From Nitrososphaerota archaeon (GTDB lineage: Archaea; Thermoproteota; Nitrososphaeria; Nitrososphaerales; JACPRH01), in the NCBI GenBank assembly GCA_016190055.1, contig JACPRH010000037.1:62001-126000 (forward strand): 64,000 nucleotides of DNA, in the 5' to 3' direction. The translations under genes and the position numbers were made by a program. A model generated the notes under the pieces. That model saw nothing but the letters and a program-made list of their open reading frames with translations, was not told the origin of the DNA and made no database searches. This document shows, piece by piece, positions 48,001-58,173 of this stretch; within the stretch, counting starts at the first letter, position 1; each line of letters begins with the position of its first letter.

Positions 48001-51000
48001 CTACATTCGTTTCCTTCTTCGATACGCCCTTAGCCCCAGAAAGACACCAGCTACAGTGATTGAAGCTAGGCCTACGAGGAATATGATTCGGAAGGTTTCG
48101 AAACCAGCCGGGGTTTCACTGGTTATCTGCAGAGCAGCCTGCTGAATAGCGTTTTGGGATATGGATACTTGAACACTGGTTTCCTTGACATACTTCTGAC
48201 CGTAGCTGTCCTGGTAAGTTAGTACTACAGTGACGGGGTAAGAGCCGTTCCTCAGGTTCCTATTAGCGGTGGCTGCTAGGCTGAACGGGATCGGTGTGTT
48301 AGACGCGATATCTCCAATGTATTGGCTGCCCTCGCCGTTAGATCGGAATCTTGAGTCCGTCTTTAGAGTTACATTTGCGAAAAGGGCATCGGTGTTGCCT
48401 ATGTTGAGGATGTTTCCGGTTACTGTGAAGTTGCCGCCTATTGGAATTTGTGATGGGCTAGCTTGTACTCTTTGGTAGAGCGGGCTGATTGTTCCTTTCA
48501 CCGTGTACGCTATGCTTCTAGCCTCTTTGTGCCAGTTACCCGAACTGTCTAGGTAGGTTAAAGTCAATGTTAATCCCTGCAATGTGTCAGCTGAGCTAAG
48601 TGATGTTGAGACTGTGGGTACAACCGTTATTCCTGCGTGAGGTTTTATTGAGTCGAAGACCCAGTTATCTGTGCCAGATGCGATTGAGAGCGCACTAGAA
48701 GAGCTGGTGCTAGGCGCGATCGTCACCTCAACAGTTGAAAGTGGGTTGTCACCAGTGTTTCTAATCGTTATGGCGGGCTTATTCGTGTAACCTGCTGCTA
48801 AGCTGCTAGAGTTGGTGATTATGGATAATGGAGAGACGTAGTCTTTCACTCCTAGGCTTATTGTTTGGCTTTGTGTTTGAGCTACCTGCTGCCCATCTAC
48901 GTATGCGAGAGACAGTTGGAGTTGAACAGTTGAGCCTGAAAGAGATTGTGGAACCCGAATGCGAATGTAAAAGAGAACGCTGGCGTTACTTTGAAGAGCA
49001 CCTTGCTGCATCTGGCTTCCTCCTGAGAGGAGTGCTACTGGTGATTGCGCTGATGCGGTTATAGTGAGGTTGTAAATCGGTTGGCTGCGACCGTTGGTTA
49101 CCGAGACACCTAGGTCACTCGGCATATCTGCAACTATCCAATCTTTGTTTTGAGAGATGCTCAGTATTCCTTGCGAGCCGACGACAGTATTGAATCCAAT
49201 TACGATGTTGGAAGACTGTGCTGAGCCATGAGTATCGCGATATGAGACGGATGCGGGAATCTGGATGACCTTGGGTTGAGTTGAGGGTTCAACATAGAGG
49301 CGCAGTGAGCTTTTGACTACGCTGCCTCCGTCTAGGCTTTTGATTTGAATAAAGTTGCTGCCGCCAACCAACGTTGTACCGGTAGGTGGCGCTAGCTGGA
49401 TATTCAGGTTGCTTACTGTGGAGGTGCCGAGGTTCTTCACTGATAGTGTGACGCTGTTGATGGCGCCTGGTGTAAGTTGTGAAGAATCGGCTGTAATATC
49501 TATCATCGGGCTCTCGTAAGGTAGGACGTTAAAGCCTACTGTCCTGCTTGAGGACCAAGCGGAGCCTTGAATATCATTATACGACATTGAGGTGGCAATC
49601 TGTATTACTTTTGATCCAAGTGATGGGTCTACATAGAGAGTTATTGAGGTTGCTGCAGCATCTCCTCCACTCAGCCTCTTGAGGTAGAGAAGATTGCTGC
49701 CGCCAACCAATGTTGTACCGGTAGGCGGCGTTAGCTCAATGTTCAGATCACTTATTGGAGAGCCGCCTAGGTTTCGTATTGTAAAGGTAACGTTGTTAGC
49801 TACTCCGGGAGTTAGGGTTGAAGGAGTTGTGGTCACGTCGATTACTTGCCCTTTATGGGGGAGAACTTGGAACCCTATTGCGCCACTGTAAGACTGTGCT
49901 GAGCCGCGAGAGTTGTAGTATGAAATGGAGGTTTGAAGCTGCATTACGCCCGCGGCTTGTGCTGGTGGAACGTAGATGGAGATGGAGATGTTTACGCTGC
50001 TGCCTCCGGCGATAGTTGGGATGTTGATTTGGCTGCTGCCTCCGGCTAACGCTGAACCTGTAGGGAGGGTGAAGCTGATCTGTAAGTTGCTTACCGCGTT
50101 GCTTCCCTGGTTCTTTAGCGATAGGGCGATGTTGTTTGTTGATCCTGAGGTGAGGACAGTATTACTGGCTGTCAGCTCAAGGGTTTCTTTGTCTGGTGGA
50201 AGAACCCTGAGTCCAACGATTCTGTTGATGGTCTGGGTAAGGCCATAGGCGTCTCTGTATGACGCTGCGATGGTTATCTGAGTGTTTGACGCAGCGTTAT
50301 CGGATACATCTAAGGTGAGAGGTGTAGATAGGTTTGCACCAGCAGCTATCGAGGCGGCGGTTATCTGGTTATTGCCTGTCAGTGACACTACGCCTGTTGG
50401 GAGAGTTAGTGTTGCAGCGAAGTTTGAAGCCGCACTGCTCCCAAGATTATTGAATGTTAAGATAAAATTGTTGGTGGTACCTGCAACAAGCTGATCCTGA
50501 CTGAGTTGAATATATATGTTCGGCTTACCTAAGAGCGGAATTTGGAAGGGTAACTTAACAGGAACTGCGTGGATGAGCCCTGCGCCTGTGTTTAGATAGT
50601 AATCAACTATCATGTTCATGCTGTAGGTTCCGACTTGGGCGGTAGGATCTACGTCAAGGTTGAAGGTGAAGGTGGCGGTCTTGCCGGTGGCTACGTCCGA
50701 GCCATATGTTGATGTGATTTCATTGGTGTTTAGTCTAGAGGAGAACGGAGGAGCCAGTACAAGTGATGCGGTTAGACCAGTGATGGTATAGTTCGCGTTG
50801 TGGCTCATTGTTACTGTTAGCGGCACAGACAGGTCTCCAGGCGCTACTGACAGCTTTGAAGCAGTGTCACCCCAGTATGATGACGAAATAGCGAAATCGG
50901 TGACGAACACCTTCAATTCATATGTGGATGGCGTAGGGGTGAACTTTATGCCTGTGACTTCAATATAGTAGAAGCCTGGATTACTGACTACATAAGATAT

Positions 51001-51333
51001 GCTTCTGTTTCCTCCACTACTCAGGCTCTCTGATGATGCTACCTTTCCTACGTTACCTCCTGAGTCGACATTTGGAGAGAAGAGGTAGAGGTTCAGGATC
51101 GATGTATCAGGGACGTTGAGTTGGACACTGATGGTCTGCCCAGTCTGCGCATCCATTTTGAACCAGTGCGGTGGAGTTGTAAAGTCAACAGAATATCTTC
51201 CAGATGTTAACTGTAAGGCGGTGGTAGGTGAGGATCCGGCTTTCTGCACACCGGAGGCTAGCGCTGGACTATAAGCGGCGAGCGGCAAGTAGGCTAGAAG
51301 TAACACGAGAAGGATTACGGCATATTTGCTCAT
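48001..51333 (-). CDS. Large exported protein with repeated CARDB/NEW3-like domains, C-terminal TM anchor (COG1361-like)
   Basis: 1110 aa; signal peptide, repeats of [20 protein letters not shown]-terminal TM plus RRRKRM. Confidence 0.85.
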   Translation of the reverse strand: MSKYAVILLVLLLAYLPLAAYSPALASGVQKAGSSPTTALQLTSGRYSVDFTTPPHWFKMDAQTGQTISVQLNVPDTSILNLYLFSPNVDSGGNVGKVASSESLSSGGNRSISYVVSNPGFYYIEVTGIKFTPTPSTYELKVFVTDFAISSSYWGDTASKLSVAPGDLSVPLTVTMSHNANYTITGLTASLVLAPPFSSRLNTNEITSTYGSDVATGKTATFTFNLDVDPTAQVGTYSMNMIVDYYLNTGAGLIHAVPVKLPFQIPLLGKPNIYIQLSQDQLVAGTTNNFILTFNNLGSSAASNFAATLTLPTGVVSLTGNNQITAASIAAGANLSTPLTLDVSDNAASNTQITIAASYRDAYGLTQTINRIVGLRVLPPDKETLELTASNTVLTSGSTNNIALSLKNQGSNAVSNLQISFTLPTGSALAGGSSQINIPTIAGGSSVNISISIYVPPAQAAGVMQLQTSISYYNSRGSAQSYSGAIGFQVLPHKGQVIDVTTTPSTLTPGVANNVTFTIRNLGGSPISDLNIELTPPTGTTLVGGSNLLYLKRLSGGDAAATSITLYVDPSLGSKVIQIATSMSYNDIQGSAWSSSRTVGFNVLPYESPMIDITADSSQLTPGAINSVTLSVKNLGTSTVSNLNIQLAPPTGTTLVGGSNFIQIKSLDGGSVVKSSLRLYVEPSTQPKVIQIPASVSYRDTHGSAQSSNIVIGFNTVVGSQGILSISQNKDWIVADMPSDLGVSVTNGRSQPIYNLTITASAQSPVALLSGGSQMQQGALQSNASVLFYIRIRVPQSLSGSTVQLQLSLAYVDGQQVAQTQSQTISLGVKDYVSPLSIITNSSSLAAGYTNKPAITIRNTGDNPLSTVEVTIAPSTSSSSALSIASGTDNWVFDSIKPHAGITVVPTVSTSLSSADTLQGLTLTLTYLDSSGNWHKEARSIAYTVKGTISPLYQRVQASPSQIPIGGNFTVTGNILNIGNTDALFANVTLKTDSRFRSNGEGSQYIGDIASNTPIPFSLAATANRNLRNGSYPVTVVLTYQDSYGQKYVKETSVQVSISQNAIQQAALQITSETPAGFETFRIIFLVGLASITVAGVFLGLRAYRRRKRM

Positions 51334-52514
51334 TATGCTACACCTCCGACGGAAGTGTATTCGTCACGTGCGATTTGCCCGTCTCTAATTTGGATGATTC
51401 TATCCGCTTCATTTGCAATCTCCATGTTATGCGTAATTATCACCACAGTTTTACCTATTGTCCTGTTCAAATGGTGCAAAAGATCGGTTATCGACTTGGT
51501 GTTCTTCGTGTCCAAGTTCCCTGTAGGCTCATCACCCAGGAGTATCGGGGGCTCGGTTACTAGGGCTCTGGCTACAGCTACGCGCTGCTGTTCTCCGCCA
51601 CTAAGCTTTGATGGAACCCGGTTAGCTTTGTCGCCGAGGCCCACTATTTGGAGCGCCTTTAGGGCTTTGTAACTCCGGTATTTTGGGGGCACATTCCTAG
51701 CCTCTAAAGGGAATTCTACGTTCTGAAGAGCGTTCATTCGATGAATCAAGTTGAAGGATTGAAAAATTAGCCCGATCTTCTTGTTCCTTAGCTCGGCGAG
51801 CTCTCTATCATTCAGCTTCGATATGTCTACACCGTCGATCAAGACTTTGCCTGAAGTCGGCTTATCCAAGGCGCCCACCATATTCATCAAAGTAGATTTT
51901 CCGCTTCCAGAGGGGCCAACTATAGCTACAAATTCGCCTTCAGCAATGTCAAGGGAGACTCCTCTAAGCGCCGGGGTCGCGACACCGTTTCCTGAATAGG
52001 TCTTAACCACCGAGTCAAGACGTATCACCACAGTCCTATCCGACCTTTCACCATGGGTTTGAGAAGAAGGTTGAGAGGCGGACTTAGTTCCTGTGAAGGG
52101 AGCTACAGTTTCTGTACTATGTGCTACATCAGCTTCTCCGTTATCTGGAGTATCAGCGCTACTGCTCTTCCCATAATCGTCTCCGTCTCCTGCGGACGGC
52201 GTTCTGAGAAGGATGCCGAGTGAGGTTATGACTACCCCGACTACGCCTACAAGATAGGCGGAGAACCGGTAATAGACTGTAGCAAACATAGATTGGGACC
52301 CTGACATGCCGGACATGAAACCTCCACCGTTGCCTCTCGGGAAGCTGAAATTTCCTGCCGCGAATTGACCGCCTTGGAATTGTCCACCTCGGAGCTGCCG
52401 GGCAGCCGGTGTGGAACCTGAGATCACCATGTTGAAACTTGGGTCAAAAACCATCAGAGTCGTGAAGGCTACTGCAACTAGTATTAGCCCTGTAATTACT
52501 ATTCTTTTACGCAT
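51333..52514 (-). CDS. MacB/LolD-type ABC ATPase fused to an N-terminal two-TM Gly/Met-rich domain
   Basis: 393 aa; C-terminal [43 protein letters not shown]-terminal about 120 aa homologous to 52536-52919. Confidence 0.9.
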   Translation of the reverse strand: MRKRIVITGLILVAVAFTTLMVFDPSFNMVISGSTPAARQLRGGQFQGGQFAAGNFSFPRGNGGGFMSGMSGSQSMFATVYYRFSAYLVGVVGVVITSLGILLRTPSAGDGDDYGKSSSADTPDNGEADVAHSTETVAPFTGTKSASQPSSQTHGERSDRTVVIRLDSVVKTYSGNGVATPALRGVSLDIAEGEFVAIVGPSGSGKSTLMNMVGALDKPTSGKVLIDGVDISKLNDRELAELRNKKIGLIFQSFNLIHRMNALQNVEFPLEARNVPPKYRSYKALKALQIVGLGDKANRVPSKLSGGEQQRVAVARALVTEPPILLGDEPTGNLDTKNTKSITDLLHHLNRTIGKTVVIITHNMEIANEADRIIQIRDGQIARDEYTSVGGVA

Positions 52515-52535
52515 TGTTCTTTCCCGCCTTACCTA

Positions 52536-52919
52536 TTATCCTTCTTCGTCTTTCGCATGCGTCTCTTTTGACTTTGGATTCAAGAGAGTGCCTAAAGCGG
52601 TAACCACTATGCCCACTACGCCTACAAGATAGGCGGAGAACCGGTAGTAGACTGTAGCAAACATAGATTGGGACTCTGACATGCCGGACATGAAATTTCT
52701 GTCGCCCATGCCGGCCATAAAGCCTCCATCGCCTCTTGTGAAGTTGAAGTTTCCGGCGCCGGGGGTAAAGTTGCCCCTTGGGAACTGTCCGTTCTGGAAC
52801 TGTCTTGCAGCTTGTGCTGAGCCGAAGAGGATTGCTTCTATTGAGGTGTCCAGAGCCATTAAAACAGCTAGGGACGCTATGATTAATACTAGTCCAGTTA
52901 CTACTATTATTTTACGCAT
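52536..52919 (-). CDS. Two-TM Gly/Met-rich protein, stand-alone paralogue of the ABC ATPase N-terminal domain
   Basis: 127 aa; shares [38 protein letters not shown] with 52514 protein. Confidence 0.8.
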   Translation of the reverse strand: MRKIIVVTGLVLIIASLAVLMALDTSIEAILFGSAQAARQFQNGQFPRGNFTPGAGNFNFTRGDGGFMAGMGDRNFMSGMSESQSMFATVYYRFSAYLVGVVGIVVTALGTLLNPKSKETHAKDEEG

Positions 52920-54373
52920 TGTTTTTCACTTTTATTCTTGGTTTGAGAGATAGGCATCATCAATTCGCTTAATCCGATTCTTCCTTTCCCTGAAGCCAGT
53001 TTGTAGATAGCAGTAAGCGTGTTGTGCTTCATCTTCGCTACCTCAGTCTTAATCAGCTCGTATTTACTGGCTGTATTCGCATTGTTGCCAAATGCGAAGG
53101 GCTCACGTATCCATCTGCGAAGCGCTACTCTGACTACGGCGTATGCGATGAAGATTGTTACGGCGATTACGATGAACCATTGTGGGTTGACGAGAGTCAC
53201 TGGTAGGGTTAGGAGAAGCGGCGCTGCTAGGGAGATCTCTGGGTCTTGGTAGACGCTGTTGTTGAAGCGGGAGAAGGAGAGTTGATTAGCGAATGCTACA
53301 GAGTACCGCCAAGACACTTGGTCACCGAAGCCTGGGTTCAGGCCTTGGACATTAACGCCCTGAGGCACCGCAGTGGGTGTTGATACCACGAAAACTGGTT
53401 GCAGCGCAGATTTCACGGCGTCAGTTCGGCTGACTCCGTCTACTACTGCGACTGGGCTGTAGGTTATCATAGATCTCGTAGATTTAGTCGCATTCTCCAC
53501 CAAAGCTACTCTCTGGTCTCTGACGGTTACTCCGGATAGGCCTTCGTATTGACCCTCCGTCTTGACTACAACTTCATCTTTACCTTGGTATATCACAGCT
53601 GAGATTACTGCGAGCTTTACGTTTTGACCTTGAGCCCAAGTTAAACCGTCGATACCGTATCCAAGCTTAATCGTAGGCCCCTCATGTTTGATGGTCAGCC
53701 TGTAGCCGAAGTGTACGCTAACGTTGTCCTGTTCGAGTCTAAATCGTTCATCTATGAGGCGCCAGTTGAAGCTCTTCACCGACGCTGACAGGTTCCAATC
53801 GTACTCAGGAGCACCTTCGCTGTTAACTTTGGTGAGGTTACCGATGTTCCAAGACCAGGTTCCGGACTGCCCGTTTTGCTCGAAGTGATTATACATAGGT
53901 GCTAAGGAGTATATTCTTAGGATTCTGTCACTCAAGTTCCAGTTCACGTTTTGATCGGAGAATTCATTCACCGAGTTTCTCCTTGTCTGTACATCAAAGA
54001 TGCCGTTCCCGTTTGCATCCTCGTACTGTATGAGGTAGAGCGGGATGTATGTTACCGAGTAGTTTAGCGTACCATCTTTTGAGTTTTTCAACATTTGAAG
54101 AATAGGGTAAGTATCGTAAACTCCTTGGAAATCTCGGTCTCTCCACCCCCTCTGCGGGGCTGGGGCTGCTATCTGCCACGCGAAGAGGATTTGGACGTTG
54201 CCGCCGTCTTCAGTAGGGGTAGTGACGTTGAAGCCGGTGTGTAGAGAGTTGTTGTAGCCTGCTTGAGCGTAAGTTACTGAAGGACCCTCTTCAGCGTAAA
54301 CCTGAGTCAAAAAAAGAGGATCGGAGAGTACTACCGTAAGCATCAGGGTCAGTAGCGCTCTCCTCAACGACAC
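52907..54373 (-). CDS. Exported/membrane protein, large extracytoplasmic domain, unknown family
   Basis: 488 aa; signal peptide, TM near residue 400, cytosolic tail. Confidence 0.7.
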   Translation of the reverse strand: MSLRRALLTLMLTVVLSDPLFLTQVYAEEGPSVTYAQAGYNNSLHTGFNVTTPTEDGGNVQILFAWQIAAPAPQRGWRDRDFQGVYDTYPILQMLKNSKDGTLNYSVTYIPLYLIQYEDANGNGIFDVQTRRNSVNEFSDQNVNWNLSDRILRIYSLAPMYNHFEQNGQSGTWSWNIGNLTKVNSEGAPEYDWNLSASVKSFNWRLIDERFRLEQDNVSVHFGYRLTIKHEGPTIKLGYGIDGLTWAQGQNVKLAVISAVIYQGKDEVVVKTEGQYEGLSGVTVRDQRVALVENATKSTRSMITYSPVAVVDGVSRTDAVKSALQPVFVVSTPTAVPQGVNVQGLNPGFGDQVSWRYSVAFANQLSFSRFNNSVYQDPEISLAAPLLLTLPVTLVNPQWFIVIAVTIFIAYAVVRVALRRWIREPFAFGNNANTASKYELIKTEVAKMKHNTLTAIYKLASGKGRIGLSELMMPISQTKNKSEKQCVK

Positions 54374-54385
54374 TTCTCGTTACAC

Positions 54386-55390
54386 CTACCTATGCATCGA
54401 TGAAAATCCGAGTATGTCGCCGGTTCTGCCGTTTACTCTGATGTTGCCGATGGTGTCGCCGTTTGAGTCAATGATTGGCACGTTATAGACTGACCTCTGC
54501 TGCTTCGGCTCTCCTGCTGTCCAACCTTTCTCTAGAGAGCTTTTCACAGCGTTAACAGCGTCTTCAGACTTGGGGGTGTTGATCTTTCCTAGAATCACTG
54601 TCATGACTGTCTTGTTACCGTCTTTAATGCTCACGATCCAGGTGCCGACTCTTTCCTTAACTGCGCCCACCGTGAAGTTCTTGATAGCGTTGCTTACCGT
54701 TGTCTTGACCTGTGCGCTGGTTACGGCGAGAGTGGGTGAGGATGATGTCAGCATAATATTTCCACTCCTACTGTCTACACGCACGTAGCTTATTGTTTTA
54801 TTGCTAGAGTCAAGCAGTGGAACGTAGTACACTGTTCTTACCAGCTTAGGCGTTCCGGCTGTCCAGCCTTTAGCCAATGAATCGGTTACGACGGTTTTGG
54901 CTTGATCTGTTGTGTTGGCGGTTACGTGGCTTACACGTATCATTGTCACTATGCCTTCTCCATCCTCGATTGGGACTATCCAGCTTAGCCGGAAGGAGCT
55001 TGGTGTGCCTACCTTCAGGTTAGGGATATCCGCTTCAACCGCTGACTTTGCTTGTGCTGAGGTGATGGTTACGTTTTCAGACATTCCCGGTCCCCAATGC
55101 GAAAACCTGTAGTTTCCATGTGTGAAGAGGTTCTTGCCGAATGTTAACATTTGGTTCCAACCATTCATCAGAGGCATTATAGCTTGCCCGGATGGGTTGG
55201 CGTATCTCTCCCTTGATTGACTATACATGTGTGGTGAACCTGCGCTTCTACCTGTAGACGCGGCTATTGTTGTTGATCCTGTGGTTGCAGCCGCTGCGGC
55301 GGCTGTGAATGTGATATTCGCGGCTAGGATTGAACCTGCTATTACTGCGATGACCACCGAAAGAAGTAGGATTTTGCGGTGCATGCCCAT
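54386..55390 (-). CDS. Exported PepSY-like repeat protein
   Basis: 334 aa; signal peptide; three similar units such as SAQAKSAVEADIPNLKVG...IVPIEDGEG and YVPLLDSSNKTISYVRVDSRSGNIM / YNVPIIDSNGDTIGNIRVNGRTGDIL. Confidence 0.75.
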   Translation of the reverse strand: MGMHRKILLLSVVIAVIAGSILAANITFTAAAAAATTGSTTIAASTGRSAGSPHMYSQSRERYANPSGQAIMPLMNGWNQMLTFGKNLFTHGNYRFSHWGPGMSENVTITSAQAKSAVEADIPNLKVGTPSSFRLSWIVPIEDGEGIVTMIRVSHVTANTTDQAKTVVTDSLAKGWTAGTPKLVRTVYYVPLLDSSNKTISYVRVDSRSGNIMLTSSSPTLAVTSAQVKTTVSNAIKNFTVGAVKERVGTWIVSIKDGNKTVMTVILGKINTPKSEDAVNAVKSSLEKGWTAGEPKQQRSVYNVPIIDSNGDTIGNIRVNGRTGDILGFSSMHR

Positions 55391-55406
55391 CTTTCCCAGA
55401 GTTTAG

Positions 55407-55455
55407 CAAGGAAAAAGCGATTTTTGAGGTTTGTCTTTCGGTTTTTCCGAACTCC
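55407..55455 (-). promoter_or_regulatory. PepSY-operon promoter/leader block; contains palindrome TTCGG-TTTTT-CCGAA (55437-55451)
   Basis: 45/49 identity to htrA leader 45263-45311. Confidence 0.85.
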
Positions 55456-55470
55456 TAGAAGTACGGTATA

Positions 55471-55485
55471 TTCGGAATTTCCGAA
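55471..55485. promoter_or_regulatory. Second operator palindrome in PepSY promoter
   Basis: TTCGG-AATTT-CCGAA, 34 bp from the first; overlaps minus-strand TATA-like AATATAC. Confidence 0.8.
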
Positions 55486-55536
55486 TCGAAAAACATGGTT
55501 TGTACATCTGGATAGCGATGATGATGGTTAAGGCCG

Positions 55537-56364
55537 TCAAAGTGTTGTGAAGAAGTAGGCTAGTCCTAAGGATACGTAGAGGGTGATCGAGGCGAGTAGA
55601 GCAGCCTTCTCGGTAGCTAGTCCCTTGGAGAGAGATATTGCGGAGGTGAGGAAGCCTAGGGAGTAGCCTACTCCGATGAGCATGAGTATCTGTATCTGAA
55701 GGCTTGTCAGGTGAGTCTGGAAACCTTCAGCGATAACGTACACAGTTGGTGCAATAAGGCTGGGTGCAAGCGCGAAGGCGGATCCTAGCAGTAGAGGTTT
55801 TGCGCCGCCCTGTGTTCTATAAGCGACGAAGGACAGGAGGTTTGCAAGAGCATTAATCAGCAGATAACCCAGTATGAAGAGTAAAGGTATGTAGAGCGGC
55901 GAGATAGGCAGGCGGTTCACGTAGATGAAGATTAACGGGTATAACCCCGACAGGTACGCTATTAGTGTGCCGTAGAGGAGCACCATTGCAGCGAAGAGGG
56001 AGGCGAGTCTTGGTCTCGCATACAGGTTGGAGATGAACCGCCAACCGATCAACCAGAGAGTGATGTAGCCTGCAACAGTCTGGTCTCGTTTGACGAAGCG
56101 GCTTGACGTTAGCTTCTCGTAGCTTTCAGATAGAAGCTGGTATGCGAACTTGCCTTTCTCGTTCAACCGGTACTTCTTAGCGTCATCTTGCTCAATCAGC
56201 TCGGTCAAAAAATCGATCTGGTAATACAGCGTGCCGGTGCTTACATTCAGGTATGCTTTTAGATCTGTAAAGCCACCCTGCCCATTCTCTCCAAGATACT
56301 TTATGATTTTTCGTCTCAAAGGATGACCTATCATGGTAAAGAAGTGCGAGACCTCATCCTCCAA
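55537..56364 (-). CDS. Membrane-bound one-component regulator: N-terminal ArsR-like winged helix plus C-terminal multi-TM domain
   Basis: ORF to 56412 (GTG); TTG at 56364 after AGGTGG is a plausible start. HPLRRKIIKYLGENGQGGFTDLKAYLNVSTGTLYYQIDFL; then several TM helices. Confidence 0.82.
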   Translation of the reverse strand: MEDEVSHFFTMIGHPLRRKIIKYLGENGQGGFTDLKAYLNVSTGTLYYQIDFLTELIEQDDAKKYRLNEKGKFAYQLLSESYEKLTSSRFVKRDQTVAGYITLWLIGWRFISNLYARPRLASLFAAMVLLYGTLIAYLSGLYPLIFIYVNRLPISPLYIPLLFILGYLLINALANLLSFVAYRTQGGAKPLLLGSAFALAPSLIAPTVYVIAEGFQTHLTSLQIQILMLIGVGYSLGFLTSAISLSKGLATEKAALLASITLYVSLGLAYFFTTL

Positions 56365-56418
56365 GCTAGGCCACCTCGAATCATCCGGTATGTTTGAAAC
56401 AGTATTAAACACATTTTG

Positions 56419-56433
56419 TTCGAAATATCCGAA
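56419..56433. promoter_or_regulatory. Operator palindrome upstream of the regulator (autoregulation candidate)
   Basis: TTCGA-AATAT-CCGAA, next to TTTAATAC TATA-like sequence. Confidence 0.75.
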
Positions 56434-56743
56434 ACTGTGTCAAAAAAACGGCTGTAGATAATGCATCGCTTACCTACCTTTCCTCCTCGCGGACATAGGC
56501 GGAACGCCTGCAACCACGTCCCATGGAGAGGGACAAACAGCTAATGTGTGTTAGGGGTTGTTGTTTTGAGCGGTTTGGTTGAGAATTACTTCTTAATCGC
56601 AAGGCTTGTTAGTTGGATACGTTAAGTGGTTCTGCAAGACTATAGACCGGTGTCTTTCTTTGAGGTGATGAGGATTTTTCACAGGCAAGTAAATCTATTT
56701 TCAGGGATGACTATTTAGACTGGGACAACGTACTTCTATTTGT

Positions 56744-57037
56744 ATGGTTATCCCTGCTGAAGTAGCTTGGCTGATTCCAACCGTTCTACCTTTAGTGATT
56801 GGGCTACTTGTAGGGTTGATAGTTAAGAAGACGTTCAAGCTGCTTATTGTAATCGCAGTCTTGTTAGCGGTGTTGGTGACTATTGGAGCGATTAGTCTAA
56901 CGTTTCAGGATGTTTACAGCAGAGCCTTAGAGATACTGCCAAAGTTAATACAGACCGGTAGAAGCGAGCTAGATGTTCTACCGTACTCATCTCTAGGATT
57001 TCTAATAGGTTTAGGACTCGGTTTATGGAAAGGCTAG
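56744..57037 (+). CDS. Small membrane protein (3 TM), unknown
   Basis: 97 aa hydrophobic ORF. Confidence 0.6.
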   Translation: MVIPAEVAWLIPTVLPLVIGLLVGLIVKKTFKLLIVIAVLLAVLVTIGAISLTFQDVYSRALEILPKLIQTGRSELDVLPYSSLGFLIGLGLGLWKG

Positions 57038-57124
57038 CTAGAGGCCAGTCCACCCCTTTGTTAATTCATTAACCTGAAGGATTTGAATCTGCTACTCTTA
57101 AATCACTAGATAGCGGAATATTAA

Positions 57125-58168
57125 TTGGAAGTAGATTTGGCTAGCGGCAGTTTTGCAGTCAATGTTAAGGATCTGTCTAAGCGTTTCGGGGACAAGGTTG
57201 CTGTTGACAGCGTGAGCTTTGAGGTTAAGCGCTCCGAGGTCTTCGGGTTTCTGGGCCCGAACGGTGCAGGCAAGACTACTACAATAAAGATGCTTACCAC
57301 ATTGCTGCCTCCAACGTCTGGGCAAGCCAAGATTCTAGGGTTAGATCTGAGGAGCGAAGGAAAGAAGATCCGGCAGCGCATTGGAGTTGTGCAGCAGCAG
57401 GATAGTTTTGATCAGGGGTTGAATGTTGAGACAAGCATGAACCTCTACGGTTTGATCTGGGATGTGCCGAAGCAGGAGCGGAGAAGACGCATTGACGAGC
57501 TTATTGAGAGGTTTGAAATGCAGGAGTTCAGGAAGAAACAAGTTGTTGACTTATCAGGTGGGCAGCGGAGGAGGCTCCAAGTTGCCCGAGAATTTATTCA
57601 TGATATGGATCTGCTCTTCCTTGATGAGCCGACTGTCGGCTTGGATCCTCTTGCCAGAAGGGCCTTCCTAGACTTCTTCAAGGAAAAGGTGAAGGATGGA
57701 CTAACCATCTTCTTCACCACCCACATAATAGAGGAGGCTGAGTATCTCTGCGACAGGATCGCAGTGATGAATGAGGGAAGAATAGTTGAGATTGATACCC
57801 CGGGGAATTTGAAGCGCAGGTTTGGAAGCGCGAAGGCCGTTGAGTTTAGGCTGCTTGAAGGCGCCTCGAAGAATCTCGTCAAAGCATTGTCTTCATCCGA
57901 AGTGGTGAATAAGCTGGTTTTGGATGAGTTGAGCGGTACCTACAGAGCAACCACCTCAAAGCCGGAGCTGGTGATACCTGAGCTCTACAGGCTTGCTGAC
58001 AAGCTTAGCCTGCACATCTCCTCCATCTACATAGCTGAAACCACGCTTGAAGACGCCTTCATCAGCCTAGTTAAGAACGGATCAGGAAACGATTCAAGCC
58101 ATGTGCATAGCGGTGAAAGTTATGCCGCCGCCTCTCCTCCCAGAGGCAGCTTTAAGGAGGCTGAGTAG
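57125..58168 (+). CDS. ABC-2 type transporter ATP-binding protein, DrrA-like
   Basis: TTG start; GPNGAGKTTTIKMLTTLL, LSGGQRRRLQVAREF, DEPTVGLDP. Confidence 0.94.
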   Translation: MEVDLASGSFAVNVKDLSKRFGDKVAVDSVSFEVKRSEVFGFLGPNGAGKTTTIKMLTTLLPPTSGQAKILGLDLRSEGKKIRQRIGVVQQQDSFDQGLNVETSMNLYGLIWDVPKQERRRRIDELIERFEMQEFRKKQVVDLSGGQRRRLQVAREFIHDMDLLFLDEPTVGLDPLARRAFLDFFKEKVKDGLTIFFTTHIIEEAEYLCDRIAVMNEGRIVEIDTPGNLKRRFGSAKAVEFRLLEGASKNLVKALSSSEVVNKLVLDELSGTYRATTSKPELVIPELYRLADKLSLHISSIYIAETTLEDAFISLVKNGSGNDSSHVHSGESYAAASPPRGSFKEAE

Positions 58169-58173
58169 GCGTA

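Noticed and set aside
48001-48003. Pyrrolysine-type TAG recoding across the genome
   Set aside because: TAG ends many genes in this window (e.g. cdhA, UspA, DUF1634), so a general recoding claim is unsupported; only the local permease start anomaly is retained.
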